From: Aegilops tauschii subsp. strangulata
Lineage: Eukaryota; Streptophyta; Magnoliopsida; Poales; Poaceae
Reading direction: 5' to 3'
DNA: 64,000 nucleotides
Assembly: GCF_002575655.3 (NCBI RefSeq)
Contig: NC_053041.3
Location: forward strand, 120,992,318-121,056,317
Shown here: positions 36,545 to 45,669 of the stretch, one piece after another
Layout: each line of letters opens with the position of its first letter
Numbering within the stretch: position 1 is the stretch's first letter
Notes under the pieces: model-generated
The model's input: the letters and a program-made list of their open reading frames with translations, nothing else
Database searches by the model: none
What the model was told of the DNA's origin: nothing
Program-made: the position numbers and the translations under genes

Positions 36545-37743
36545 GCACATGTTGACTGTAGGACGTGACCCCTAGAAACTGGCAAGCCCATAGGAAATAT
36601 TTTCTCTACAAACTTCATTTTCAAAAAGATCCTTTACCTCTCTTCTCTTCTGAGGTTACTCAAATATTCCCTTTTAGAGAGACTATGCCCTTTCCCCTTT
36701 TGACCACGTGAAGATTTAGCTGATGAGACCACTCGAGAAGAACAAGATATCGGACAACTAAGACCATTCAGAATGAAGAGGATTTTTGCCGTGCATTATA
36801 ATAATGGAAACTACAACGGTTGAAGACTCTGAAGACTAGGGGAATTTGAAGGCTTTGAAGAATTTTCGGATTGGTATGACCTAGGAAGGCAACCCCTATA
36901 AAAAAATTTAGACTATGGAAGCTGTCAATACCCGAGATCAAGGTGTATCGGAGAAAGACTAGAACATGGAGCATTAGAACTTGAAGTTTTGCCAAGGAAA
37001 CCCTAAAGGCAGGAGATATCAACTACGGAATGGTAGCACATGGCAGAGACATGGGAATAAACATGGCTAACCATGATATTATCGCCCACTTATGTTATTG
37101 TCACCGTGCTGAGTTAAGCATGCATTTCTTCGGAAGGATTGGATGGTAGAAGGCTGATGGAGCACCTATCAGCAAGAGATGAAGTTTTAACCTTAGCTGG
37201 TGTATCACCAGGATCTGGAGAATTACATCAGGAGTTTTAAAATGGACCTGCAGGAAGCCATATTTTGACAAAGAAGCATTTCGTGAAGAACTCGGGACCC
37301 AGAAGCTGAAAGTAGCCAAGCTAGAGAGCAAAACCTCGAGATACCGGAGAATTCGTCAGGAACTGAAGGACAGTAGGACCATGGTTCATGCCAAGGATGT
37401 GGAAACCCAGAAGTTTGGAATGCAACTCCAGAAATATTGAAGGACGTCACGAGACACTTCGCGTCAACAGTGATGACCTGGCAAAAGAACTTGAGAAGGA
37501 CAAGCACGATTGGAAGAAGCCATCGGAGACATGAACAAGACTTGAAGAGTTTGATGACTTTGAAAATTTATTAACCTTTAGAAGACCAAACCCCTGCTAT
37601 ATACCTACGTTAGATGCGACGTTTGTGAGCTGTCATTTGTTTGATGTTTTTTTCCAACAGCCACAAATAAAATCTGTCTTTTCAAAACTATTGTTTGCAT
37701 TGTGTGTATCCCTCTCTATCCCTCTTATCTCACCCCAGAAACC
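36545..37743 (+). other. TE3 untranslated leader
   Basis: About 1.2 kb between primer site and gag with no sustained frame. Confidence 0.6.
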
Positions 37744-38710
37744 ATGGACCCAATAGAGGATGAATGGAGATGAACTCACAATTCCGGGACCGATAAGTCA
37801 ATTGGAGACAGACCGATGGATTCAGAACATGGAAGATCATATGGAGAATAATACTATAGCCGGAAAGGATATGGCCCAGCATGCTCTTCAGTGCTTTGAA
37901 AGAGGTGCTGCTACTTGGTGGAGGATGTACCAAACCATCAATGGATGGCAAGGAGTAACCACTTGGAAAGAATTTAAGTTGACTATGCAAAGGTCTCAGG
38001 TTGTGTCCCAGAAATTGAAGCCTTATGGAAATGGTATGAAGAAACCCTGTGCATGCAAGCTTTGTGGAGAAACAGGACACAACCATAAAGAACACAAGGA
38101 TGAATGCCCTAATTGTGAAGGAAGTCACCCAGCTGAAGAATACCCCACTAGGCAGGTGACTTGGTTCTTGTGTGAAGGAACTACCCACTACCCTGCTCAG
38201 TGTTACATTTACCCCATGGTACAAAGAACCATCCAGCAGAAGAAAGAGGCAATGAAAGGAGCCCTCATGGAAATCTTAGAAGAACCTGTGATGAAGGAAG
38301 AGGTGGAGGACACACCCAAAGAAGACCCAATTAAACCCTGCACCAAGTCTTGCTATTCATGTGGAGAAGGACACATCTCCCAGAATTGTTTGAATGTGGA
38401 TCTAGTAGAATTCCCGACAGAGGAAGTAGAGTATGACCCATAGGAAATAGAAGCCCTGATTGGAACGGAAAAGTCCAGGAAGAGAAATAGATTGGATTCC
38501 AGGAAGGACCTGAGTCATATCAACTATTTCAGGTGTAAGGAGTTAGGTCACTATTTCAGCGGTTGCCCAAAAAGGAAGCCGAGGACCCAAGGAGGCTATA
38601 TAATCACAAGGAAACCTCGAGACTTGTCAGAAGTAATATGTTTTTGTTGTAATGGAGCAGGGCACTTTGCCAGAGATTGTCCCAATAAGAAGGAGACTTG
38701 TACTAAATAG
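37744..38710 (+). pseudogene. gag: TE3 gag with several zinc knuckles
   Basis: ATG at 37744 is closed after nine codons (TGA at 37771). A shifted frame from about 37760 carries a gag core (WIQNMEDHMENN, FERGAATWWRMYQ, WKEFKLTM). It then has knuckle-like Cys/His clusters: CKLCGETGHNHKEHKDEC, CYSCGEGHISQNC, FRCKELGHYFSGC and CFCCNGAGHFARDC. A stop TAG at 38440-38442 separates the third and fourth clusters; the final stop is at 38708-38710. Four clusters is more than the one or two usual in plant gypsy gag. Protease, RT and integrase are absent downstream, so the element is non-autonomous or has lost pol. Confidence 0.75.
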
Positions 38711-39290
38711 TTGAGTTTGCAACGAAAGAAATATTGTAGTAGTAGTGGGACAATTCTTTTATATTGAGGTGTTGAGTTGAGGCATGTAATGGAAAAGCAA
38801 GAGATTGTAGTCATTTGAGAATCAATAAAGTTAGCATCGTTGTTACTGATTGGATCTTATGAGTTGTTACTCCATGAAGAAAGATTTTAATCATTTTCGA
38901 GAATATGAGAAATATGGTCTATGGATAAATTTGTGCATTTCAAGGGTGGTAGAACCCTGTGAGGACCCTTGACTCCTGGAAAAGATAATGATATTCCACG
39001 GAGTGGACATCGGACAAAATAAGTATGAGTTTTGTCTCGATATGTGGGATACCCCAAGAAGTATGAAGGGATGAAGTACTATTGGATATAAAGGAGGTAG
39101 AATGTTGGTAATATGGAGCAATTGTAACTCCATGATGAGACGGAGTAATCACGTCTTAGTTTGGTACCAATAGAAGGAACAGAGACAATACAATTGGATG
39201 AACTTAAGAATGCTAGGAAGCTGGATGTTGGAATAATGATCAGTTGCCCCCGATGATGAATTCAAGGTTTACAAGTGATGAGGTGAGCCC
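38711..39290 (+). other. TE3 internal non-coding region
   Basis: No coding frame, no recognisable protease or RT. Ends where an unrelated LTR begins (TGATACGTCTCC at 39291). Confidence 0.5.
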
Positions 39291-40824
39291 TGATACGTCT
39301 CCGTCGTATCTACTTTTCCAAACACTTTTGCGCTTGTTTTGGACTCTAACTTGCATGATTTGAATGGAACTAACCCGGACTGACGCTGTTTTCAGCAGAA
39401 TTGCCATGGTGTTATTTATGTGTAGAAACAAAAGTTCTCGGAATGACCTGAAACTCCACGGAACTTATTTTTGGAAAATATTAAAAATACTGGAAGAAGA
39501 ATCCACGTCAGGGGGGCCTCCACCTGTCCACGAGGGTGGGGGGCGCGCCTGCCCCCCTGGGGAGGTTTGAATTTTCATCTTCACGCAATTCTCAAACTGT
39601 CCTGTTTGATATTTATGAAAAATCTTATACTATGGAGTTAGAGGATTTTACCACTGCTTGCAAACTTCCACAATGGGGTAGCCCTCGTGAACCTCGCAAA
39701 TCTGAATTTAGAGATTTTCTTGCCAGTATAACTATGGGTGAATCTAGAGACATAACACAAGCTACAATAGGGAGTATTCATTTTCCTGCTATACATTATT
39801 TTGCTCTCTTCATAGGTAGGTGCATAAATGATAAGGATGAAGCATGTCACATGTGTGTCCCTGACCTCAGTATTCTTAGGAGTGCCGTGTTAGGAGATAA
39901 ATCTTATAATTTGGGAGCTATTGTTGCACGTAGGTTGCATAATAATAAAATTAATGGAGATTTTTTTGGAGGAATTTATGCAACCTGCTTAGCTGATTTT
40001 CTTGGTGTAACCATACGTGATGATGATATTGAATTGCCTCCTACTTATCTAGACTTTAGTGCTATGGTTCACCATCAGTTTGTTGAGAGGAATGAACCGC
40101 CTCTCCAGTACCGACTAATCTTTGACAGGCGTCACGCTGTCAATATTGTCCTCCCTGCTCCCGCTTTCTTTGACTCTCAGGAAAAGGGAGATATTACATA
40201 ACCAGAGAGGAGGCAGAGGAGTATAAGAGGAGGGCTGAGATAGCTCGCCTCCAAGCTGCAGCACACGATGCAATGACCGCTGCATCTCAGTACGACCCCA
40301 ATTATTACTTTGGATATCCGCTAGGCCATCCGTGGCAATAAACCAACTTAGGCCAAAAGCCTAAGCTTGGGGGAGTACGTATTTCTCACTGACATTACAT
40401 TCATGTCCACACACTCATTGCTAGTTGTCGGTGCTCATACATTTTCACTGTAATATCCATGCTAGTTTACTTTATTTTTCTTGATTTCTTCTTGTGTGTT
40501 TGATAAACCTTAAGAAAAACCAAAAAAATTAGTAATAACTTTTAGCTAGTTTACTTTCTTGCTGTAGTAATAATAATTAAATAGAAAACACAAAAAGATT
40601 TCCCGTTCTTCTTTTGCTTGTTGGGAGCTTTCCCATGTAAATAGTTTTATTTCTTTTCTTTTCTTTGGGGGTCGATAGGAGAAGACCATAATGAAATTGT
40701 TGAAGTGGCTCTTATATGCATTATTGTTGAATTACCCAAGAGCCCATATTGCCTTGTCTTCTCCTATTTATTGAATGCTTGCAGATTCCAGCTTAGTCCA
40801 ATGCACGTGCACTATTATTATTAT
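39291..40824 (+). mobile_element. Rearranged fragment of a gypsy element: LTR start fused to its 3' accessory region
   Basis: 39291-39558 is the first about 270 bp of an LTR (TGATACGTCTCCGTCGTATC...GGGCGCGCCTGCC). At about 39558 it jumps to internal sequence near the 3' end of such an element, carrying an accessory frame, and continues as AT-rich 3' internal sequence to 40824. Most of the LTR and the whole gag-pol are missing, consistent with one large deletion. Confidence 0.65.
39567..40341 (+). pseudogene. Accessory protein of a gypsy element (partial)
   Basis: The frame from about 39567 reads YEKSYTMELEDFTTACKLPQ, then HYFALFIGRCINDKDEACHM, then LGVTIRDDDIELPPTYLDF. It resembles the plant-transposon-type accessory protein I know from the 3' part of some Triticeae gypsy elements. 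Near 40195 one base is missing (AAGGGAGA where AAGGGGAGA is expected). The shifted frame runs YITREEAEEYKRRAEIARLQ to a stop at 40339-40341. The N-terminus is cut off by the deletion junction. Function unknown. Confidence 0.65.
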
Positions 40825-41150
40825 TGTCAGGACCCCGATTCTAAGTCACACCGATCTAGCCTGTAACACCTCATATCACATTGCGGCCTCACGCACGGTA
40901 CTCCCACGGGTGTCGCCTTACCATGGCCCGGGACCGTTTGCGCCTTTTGGCTCACGTATATGACAATGTCGCTAGCATCCATATGACAGAGAACCCGGGC
41001 CGACATGGCTAGTCGTGAACCCAAAGCGGCACTAACGTATGGGGACAGGCATACATGAATCAACATCGAACGTGTCGGTCAGCAGCGTGTGAATCCGGGC
41101 TGTAGCACTGGGCTAACAGGACTTCAGGCAAGATGAATAGGTCTTCAGGG
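40825..41150 (+). repeat. Partial LTR of another gypsy element
   Basis: Starts TGTCAGGACCCCGATTC inside a run of TTA repeats and reads GTTTGCGCCTTTTGGCTCAC, then CATCGAACGTGTCGGTCAGC. I remember this as the beginning of a long Triticeae LTR. It breaks off around 41150; no partner LTR is in the window. Confidence 0.6.
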
Positions 41151-41277
41151 GCACGACGGCAGCGGCGACGCCATGGCCGGGACTGGTGACGACGGTGGCG
41201 GCGAGCGAGCGGGAGGGTGGCGGCGGCTGCGTGCGAGTGGGAGGCCGGAGGATCACCACTCATTGTGCTCGACATAT
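41151..41277. other. Unassigned GC-rich stretch
   Basis: Short GC-rich sequence, no clear frame or repeat identity. Confidence 0.3.
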
Positions 41278-41478
41278 CACTACAAGAAACCTGTTAATCC
41301 ATGACGGATTTCTAATGACATTTTTGGAAACTCTCATCGATGACCTGGTAAAACCCCACAAGCCCGGTGAAAGCCCGCTAAAGCCCGTCTAACCGTTCCC
41401 GTATAAAAACTTAACCCTAAATACCCTCCTCGGCCCCTGCATCATGTCCCACAGCACGTCGCCACCCCTCGTCCCTCC
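41278..41478 (+). mobile_element. Terminal fragment of a different CACTA-like element
   Basis: CACTACAAGAAACCTGTTAA followed by GACGGATTTCTAATGAC looks like a CACTA 5' end. It fades into sequence without a matching right end. Truncated; could be a MITE. Confidence 0.45.
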
Positions 41479-41734
41479 CACAGCTCGTAAACCTTAATAA
41501 AATAAAATAACATAAACTATAGTAACTACATTAAATAAACCTTAATAAATTAAGTAAAAATAGCAGTAGTAAAATAAATAAAAATAGCAGCAGTAAAATA
41601 AATAAAAATAAAATAATTAAAGTAAAATACATAAGTAATTAGAAATAAAATAAATAAGTTTTTTGTTGTAAGTAGCAACAAAACAAAACAAATAAAGCAA
41701 AAGAGAATAAAAAACAGAGGAAAAAAATTATGCC

Positions 41735-41815
41735 ACCTACTAGGCCACCACGGCCTGAATACGACTAGAAACCCATCCATGGGCCAGGATTCAGGCCCGC
41801 AGAAGGCCCAGACGA
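41735..41815 (-). repeat. Truncated copy of the Pol III RNA unit
   Basis: The 3' half of the unit A/C sequence (GGGCCTTCTGCGGGCCTGAA to TAGGTGGCATAA plus a T-run, minus strand) without promoter or 5' half. It is fused directly to transposase coding sequence at about 41812. Confidence 0.7.
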
Positions 41816-41915
41816 TGTGCCCAACGGGGGAAGCTGCTGAAGATCAAGAGGAACCAGACGATGTGCCCAATGATGCTGCAAGGGGGGGGAAGCTGCTGAA
41901 GATCAAGAGGAACCA
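41815..41915 (+). repeat. Tandem duplication at the transposase remnant
   Basis: GGGGAAGCTGCTGAAGATCA and the following bases (AGAGGAACCAG) occur twice, next to GACGATGTGCCCAA copies. Confidence 0.7.
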
Positions 41916-42131
41916 GTGCCCGATGATGATGATCTCCGCCGCCACAGAGTTCTTTCAGGAAAAAGGGACATTGTGGGAGTAGAGGGCAAGACAGACATGT
42001 TTGAAGATTATGAAAAGTTTCATGAAATTCCTCCCTTCAAAGTCAAGGCTGACCCAAGCATCCTGATAAACGATGAAGATTGTCCATGGTTACGGCGCAA
42101 TAAGCAAATGACACAAGCGAAGAAAAAGTGA
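41860..42131 (+). pseudogene. CACTA2 transposase C-terminal remnant
   Basis: The frame ends VLSGKRDIVGVEGKTDM, FEDYEKFHEIPPFKV and DEDCPWLRR, then a stop at 42129-42131. The same region of the CACTA1 transposase reads VLSGKRNIVGVDDKTDM, DYEKFDEIAPFTV and DEDFPWLRR. Everything upstream, including the catalytic core, is missing, so CACTA2 cannot supply its own transposase. Confidence 0.85.
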
Positions 42132-42392
42132 AGACTTTCTCCCGCAACTATTATGATGATACCATGCCAACTTTGTAATAGACGAGTATGATACCATTGT
42201 CCGTTTTGTACAAGAAGTGCATCTAGTTTTTGCCGTAACCCTCTCAACTTTCTTGCACATGCTATGTGGATGAAATGATGATACCATGCCAACTTTCAAC
42301 CTTTTCAGAGTTCATTTGAAATGCTTTTCAATTTTAGGGTCTTATAGCTCAAAATAATTAGTGAATGCATGAAAAATAACAGGCCACAAATT
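42132..42392 (+). other. CACTA2 spacer after transposase remnant
   Basis: Contains ACCATGCCAACTTTCAACC-type repeats and sequence matching 31560-31650 of CACTA1 in reverse complement. No gene. Confidence 0.6.
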
Positions 42393-42538
42393 AAAAATTA
42401 TGCCACCTACTGGGCCACCACGCCCTGAATACGATTAGAAACCCATCCAAGGGCCAGGATTCAGGCCCGCAGAAGGCCCAGTAGGCCCACAGGCATGTAC
42501 AGAGAGGTTAGGCCCGTAAGCCTGCTTTAGAGAGGAGC
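42393..42538 (-). ncRNA. Candidate Pol III small RNA, unit A (CACTA2)
   Basis: Minus strand. Predicted start G at 42538, exactly 23 bp after the TATA-like box, with GCTCCTCTC at the 5' end. Stem 1: 42475-42485 (GGCCCAGTAGG) pairs with 42406-42416 (CCTACTGGGCC), perfect 11 bp. Stem 2 near 42422-42430 and 42449-42457 has one mismatch. Ends in T5 (42397-42393). About 146 nt. Homologous to units C and D. Confidence 0.5.
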
Positions 42539-42561
42539 TCGACAGCTCAGGCGCACCGCAC

Positions 42562-42604
42562 CTTATAAACAGGTGCAGCTCTCTCTTAGCTAGCGAGTTG
42601 GGAC
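42562..42604 (-). promoter_or_regulatory. U6-type promoter of unit A
   Basis: USE-like GTCCCAACTCG (42604-42594, 9 of 11 with RTCCCACATCG), 24 bp, TTTATAAG (42569-42562). Confidence 0.6.
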
Positions 42605-42636
42605 TAAACTCACCACCACGCCGCTGTGCAAGGCCA

Positions 42637-42775
42637 TTGGTGCCGGTTGGTGGCACGAACCGGGACCAATTCCACCCTTTGGTCCCTGTTGGTGCCACGA
42701 ACCGGTACTAATGAGGCTGTGGCCCCACGAGCACCTTTAGTACCTGTTCGTGGCACGAACCGGTACTAGAGTATC
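42637..42775. repeat. Internal CCGGT/ACCGG palindromes of CACTA2 (first cluster)
   Basis: Imperfect inverted copies of GGTGCCGGTTGGTGGCACG and CGTGGCACGAACCGGTACTA, lying between divergent Pol III units A and B. Confidence 0.8.
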
Positions 42776-42793
42776 TTACTAAGCAGTTTTTCA

Positions 42794-42836
42794 GTCCCAC
42801 CTTGCTAGCTGAGAGGCACTAGGAGCGGTTTATAAG
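42794..42836 (+). promoter_or_regulatory. U6-type promoter of hairpin unit B
   Basis: USE-like GTCCCACCTTG (42794-42804, 9 of 11), 24 bp, TTTATAAG (42829-42836). Similar in sequence to the promoters of units A and C but pointing the opposite way. Confidence 0.6.
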
Positions 42837-42859
42837 CCCTGAGTGCAGAGACGATGAAG

Positions 42860-42991
42860 AAGAGGCGCAATGCTCACGTTGCTTAGCTTCAAGCCTTGAG
42901 GAATAAGGTAGACTGCATCGAGCTATGTGCAGTGCAGTCTACACTATTCCGAAAGGCTTGAAGCAAATCAATGAGCATTGCGCCTCTTTTT
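42860..42991 (+). ncRNA. Candidate Pol III hairpin RNA, unit B (CACTA2)
   Basis: The predicted start (24th base after TTTATAAG) is 42860, the first base of a long foldback. Stems: 42860-42876 with 42972-42988 (17 bp), 42886-42897 with 42953-42964 (12 bp), 42900-42905 with 42945-42950 (6 bp), 42908-42917 with 42933-42942 (10 bp), 15-nt loop. It ends in T5 (42987-42991). About 45 paired positions, like a miRNA or siRNA precursor. It does not resemble units A, C and D downstream of the promoter. Transcription and processing are inferred. Confidence 0.55.
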
Positions 42992-43766
42992 ATTTTTAAT
43001 AACTTATTACAACTCTGGACTTCTTTTGTTCCGACAAAATAAAATAATCTTTAATAAAATTTATGAAACTAAAATTAACAAAGTATTTTCTGTTCAAAAC
43101 ATTATAAGAAACCTCTATTATTATTGAAACTAAAATCATATAAAATTGATGCAACTAAAATTATCGAAGTATTTTCTGTTCAAAATCATTAAAAGCAAAA
43201 GGAATTTTCATAAAGAACTTTTTTTGATAGAAACTTTAATAGCAAAAAGAATTATCATAAAGTAAAATAAATAAGTAATTAGAAACAAAATAAAATAAAG
43301 TAAATAAGTTTTTTGTTGTAAGTAGAAACAAAACAAAATAAATATAGCAAAATAGAAAAAAAACTAAATACAGCAAAAAGAATTTTCATAAAGAACTAAT
43401 GGCACTAATAGAAAGTTTATATTTTTTCTAAAACTAATGGCACTAACAGACAGTTGGTAATTTTGCTGACCTAAAAGCAAAAAGAATTAAAAAATAAAGC
43501 AAAAACCAAAAGAAAATAAATAATGCAAAAAACAAAACAAAAAAACTGAAAAAAACTATTTTTATAGTAAAGTTAATCACAAACTTGTGATTCACACAAA
43601 TTTCATAGAATTCAAATTTTAACTATTTAAATTTGAAAACTAATGGCACGAACAGAAAGTTTATAAATTTTCTGACCTAAAAGCACAAAGAATTAAAAAA
43701 TAAAACAAAAAACAAAAGAAAATAAATAATGCAAAAAACAGAACCAAAAAACTGGATTTTTTTAAT
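42992..43766. other. AT-rich CACTA2 spacer
   Basis: A-rich sequence with repeated words (AAAATTATCGAAGTATTTTC, GCAAAAAGAATT). No gene seen. Confidence 0.5.
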
Positions 43767-43909
43767 AAAACTGCCACCTATTGGGCCACCACGGCCTGAA
43801 TACGACTAGAAACCCAACCTGGGCCAGGATTCAGGCCCGCAGAAGGCCCAATAGGCCCACAGACAGCACAGTGTGACATTAGGCCCGTAAGCCTGCATTT
43901 GAGAGGAGC
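43767..43909 (-). ncRNA. Candidate Pol III small RNA, unit C (CACTA2)
   Basis: Minus strand. Start G at 43909, exactly 23 bp after TTTATAAG, again GCTCCTCTC. Stem 1: 43845-43855 (GGCCCAATAGG) with 43777-43787 (CCTATTGGGCC), perfect. Stem 2: 43829-43837 (ATTCAGGCC) with 43793-43801 (GGCCTGAAT), perfect. Ends in T4 (43770-43767). About 143 nt. Versus unit A stem 1 has U-A for C-G; versus unit D stem 2 has A-U for C-G. Confidence 0.55.
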
Positions 43910-43932
43910 TCGAGAGGGCAGCCGCAGTGGGG

Positions 43933-43975
43933 CTTATAAACCACTCCGAGCCCCTCTCAACTAGCGAGGTGGGAC
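43933..43975 (-). promoter_or_regulatory. U6-type promoter of unit C
   Basis: USE-like GTCCCACCTCG (43975-43965, 10 of 11), 24 bp, TTTATAAG (43940-43933). The best match of the four. Confidence 0.65.
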
Positions 43976-43994
43976 TAAACTTTTGCCCGCGGGC

Positions 43995-44245
43995 AGCGCA
44001 AGGCCTTTGGTCCCGGTTGGTGGCACCAATCGGGACTAAAGGGGGCATTGGTACCGGTTCGTGGCACCAACCGGGACCAATGCCCCCCCTTTAGTGCCGG
44101 TTGGTGCCACCAACCGGGACCAAAGGCCGCCGCTTCCCGCCCTTTGGGCTGCTGAAAAGGGACCTTTGGTCCCGGTTGGTGGCACCAACCGGGACTAAAG
44201 GGTGGCATTTGTCCCGGTTGGTGCCACGAACCGGGACCAACGCCC
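43995..44245. repeat. Internal CCGGT/ACCGG palindromes of CACTA2 (second cluster)
   Basis: Several units of TTTGGTCCCGGTTGGTGGCA facing CACCAACCGGGACTAAAGG, directly before the ORF2 TATA box. Confidence 0.85.
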
Positions 44246-44249
44246 TTGC

Positions 44250-44256
44250 TATATAA
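44250..44256 (+). promoter_or_regulatory. TATA box of CACTA2 ORF2
   Basis: TATATAA within CCCTTGCTATATAACCAGG. The leader after it (CACATCTCCGTCGCCTCCC) is GC-rich, as in CACTA1. Confidence 0.65.
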
Positions 44257-44275
44257 CCAGGTCTTGTGAAAATTT

Positions 44276-44690
44276 CACATCTCCGTCGCCTCCCTCGCCA
44301 GTTGCCCCCGCCGCCAGGCTGCCCAAATCGCTCGCGTGCTCCTCGTTGCCGTCTACGCCGCCGCCAACGCCGTCGCCTCCCCGAGCCCGCGCCTTCCTCG
44401 TCGCCGGCATCCCTCAGCCCGCCGTCCTCGTCGTCCCCGTCGCCGCGTGCCTCCCCGAGCCCACCCCTCCACGTCCCTGTCGCCGCCTGCCGTCCCGAGA
44501 CCGCCGTCACCGCGTGCCGCCCCGAGCCCGCCGTCCTCGTCGCCGGACTCCTGCCATCGCCGCCCCCTCGAAGTGAGCCTTCCCCTTTCCCATGGTCCCG
44601 ATCGAGCGCCGCTCTTGCGCCCGAGTGCCCCTTGCTCTCTGCCACCCCTGCTCCATGGTCGCCGCCAGCCCCGACGCATTGAAGAGCAGA
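44276..44690 (+). other. Probable 5' untranslated exon of CACTA2 ORF2
   Basis: GC-rich, proline/arginine-biased open frames on both strands indicate composition only. Lies between TATA box and AT-rich intron-like sequence. Confidence 0.4.
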
Positions 44691-45364
44691 AGGAGAGGAG
44701 AAGGAGAGGAGAGGAGAAGGAGTGGAGCAGCAGCAAGACGCCGTCCAATTTTCTGAATTTTCTGAATTTTTTTACAGATATGAACAGTGCATATAGAGGG
44801 TGTTTGATCAAATGCTAGATGGCTTTGGGCATTTTTAGAATTTATGATATTTTTTGTGGTGAGGTACTGATGCAAGACAAAGGTGATGGCAAAATTTCAG
44901 AATTTTTGGAGTGGTTTAGAATAGGTTTTCAGCAAGGAATTTGAATCTGGTTCAAATTTCATTTGAATGGAATTTGAAAATTTTGAACTATGGATCAGAA
45001 GGTTTTTGGTGAAATGGAGTGTGGGTACTGTCATGAAGTTGGAGTAATTTTTGTGGTTGTAGAAGAGTTAGGAAAATTTAGAATGTGCTAAATATGTCAA
45101 AAAATGTTTTCTTGTTCATATACAGAAAGTTTTTATATATGAGTATGGATATATGAGCAATGATGATCCATGGATGTATGCATTGATATATATGAGAAAC
45201 GATGTTCATAGAATATTTACCAAGTATATATGTATTTTTGTTCATAGCATTTTTTCCATTTATATATGTATGTGGCTATAGATGGATATATATGAGAAAT
45301 GAAGATCCATGGAAAAGTTTTATATATGCAAAAGTTACATTTTTAGAAAAGTTTTATATATCTA

Positions 45365-45660
45365 GCTAGGAAAGGAAGAAGAAGAAAAAGAAGGATAGGA
45401 AAAAGGAAAATAAGAAGAGGAAGAAAGGAGAAGAAGAGGAGAGGAAGAAGAGGAGGAATAAATAAGAAGAGGAAAAAAGAAGAAAAAGAAGAGGAGAAGA
45501 AGAAAGGAATAGAAGAGAATAAGAAAAAATAGAAAAAATTCTATTTTTTCTTCTTCTCTCATCTATTCCTTTCTTCTTCTCCTCTTTTTTTTCTTATTTT
45601 TTTCTTTGATCTTCTCCTCTATTCCTTTTCTTCTTCTCCTCTTTTTATTTCTTCTTCGTT
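45365..45660. repeat. Purine-rich arm followed by pyrimidine-rich arm (large inverted repeat)
   Basis: About 175 bp of A/G-only sequence changes to T/C-only sequence at 45540. Around the centre about 50-bp arms (AAGAGGAGAAGAAGAAAGGA and its complement) are nearly perfect. Confidence 0.8.
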
Positions 45661-45669
45661 TTCTTATGT

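Noticed and set aside
44276..44820. Overlapping frames of 100-180 codons on both strands
   Set aside because: GC-rich untranslated leader of CACTA2 ORF2; no conserved protein features.
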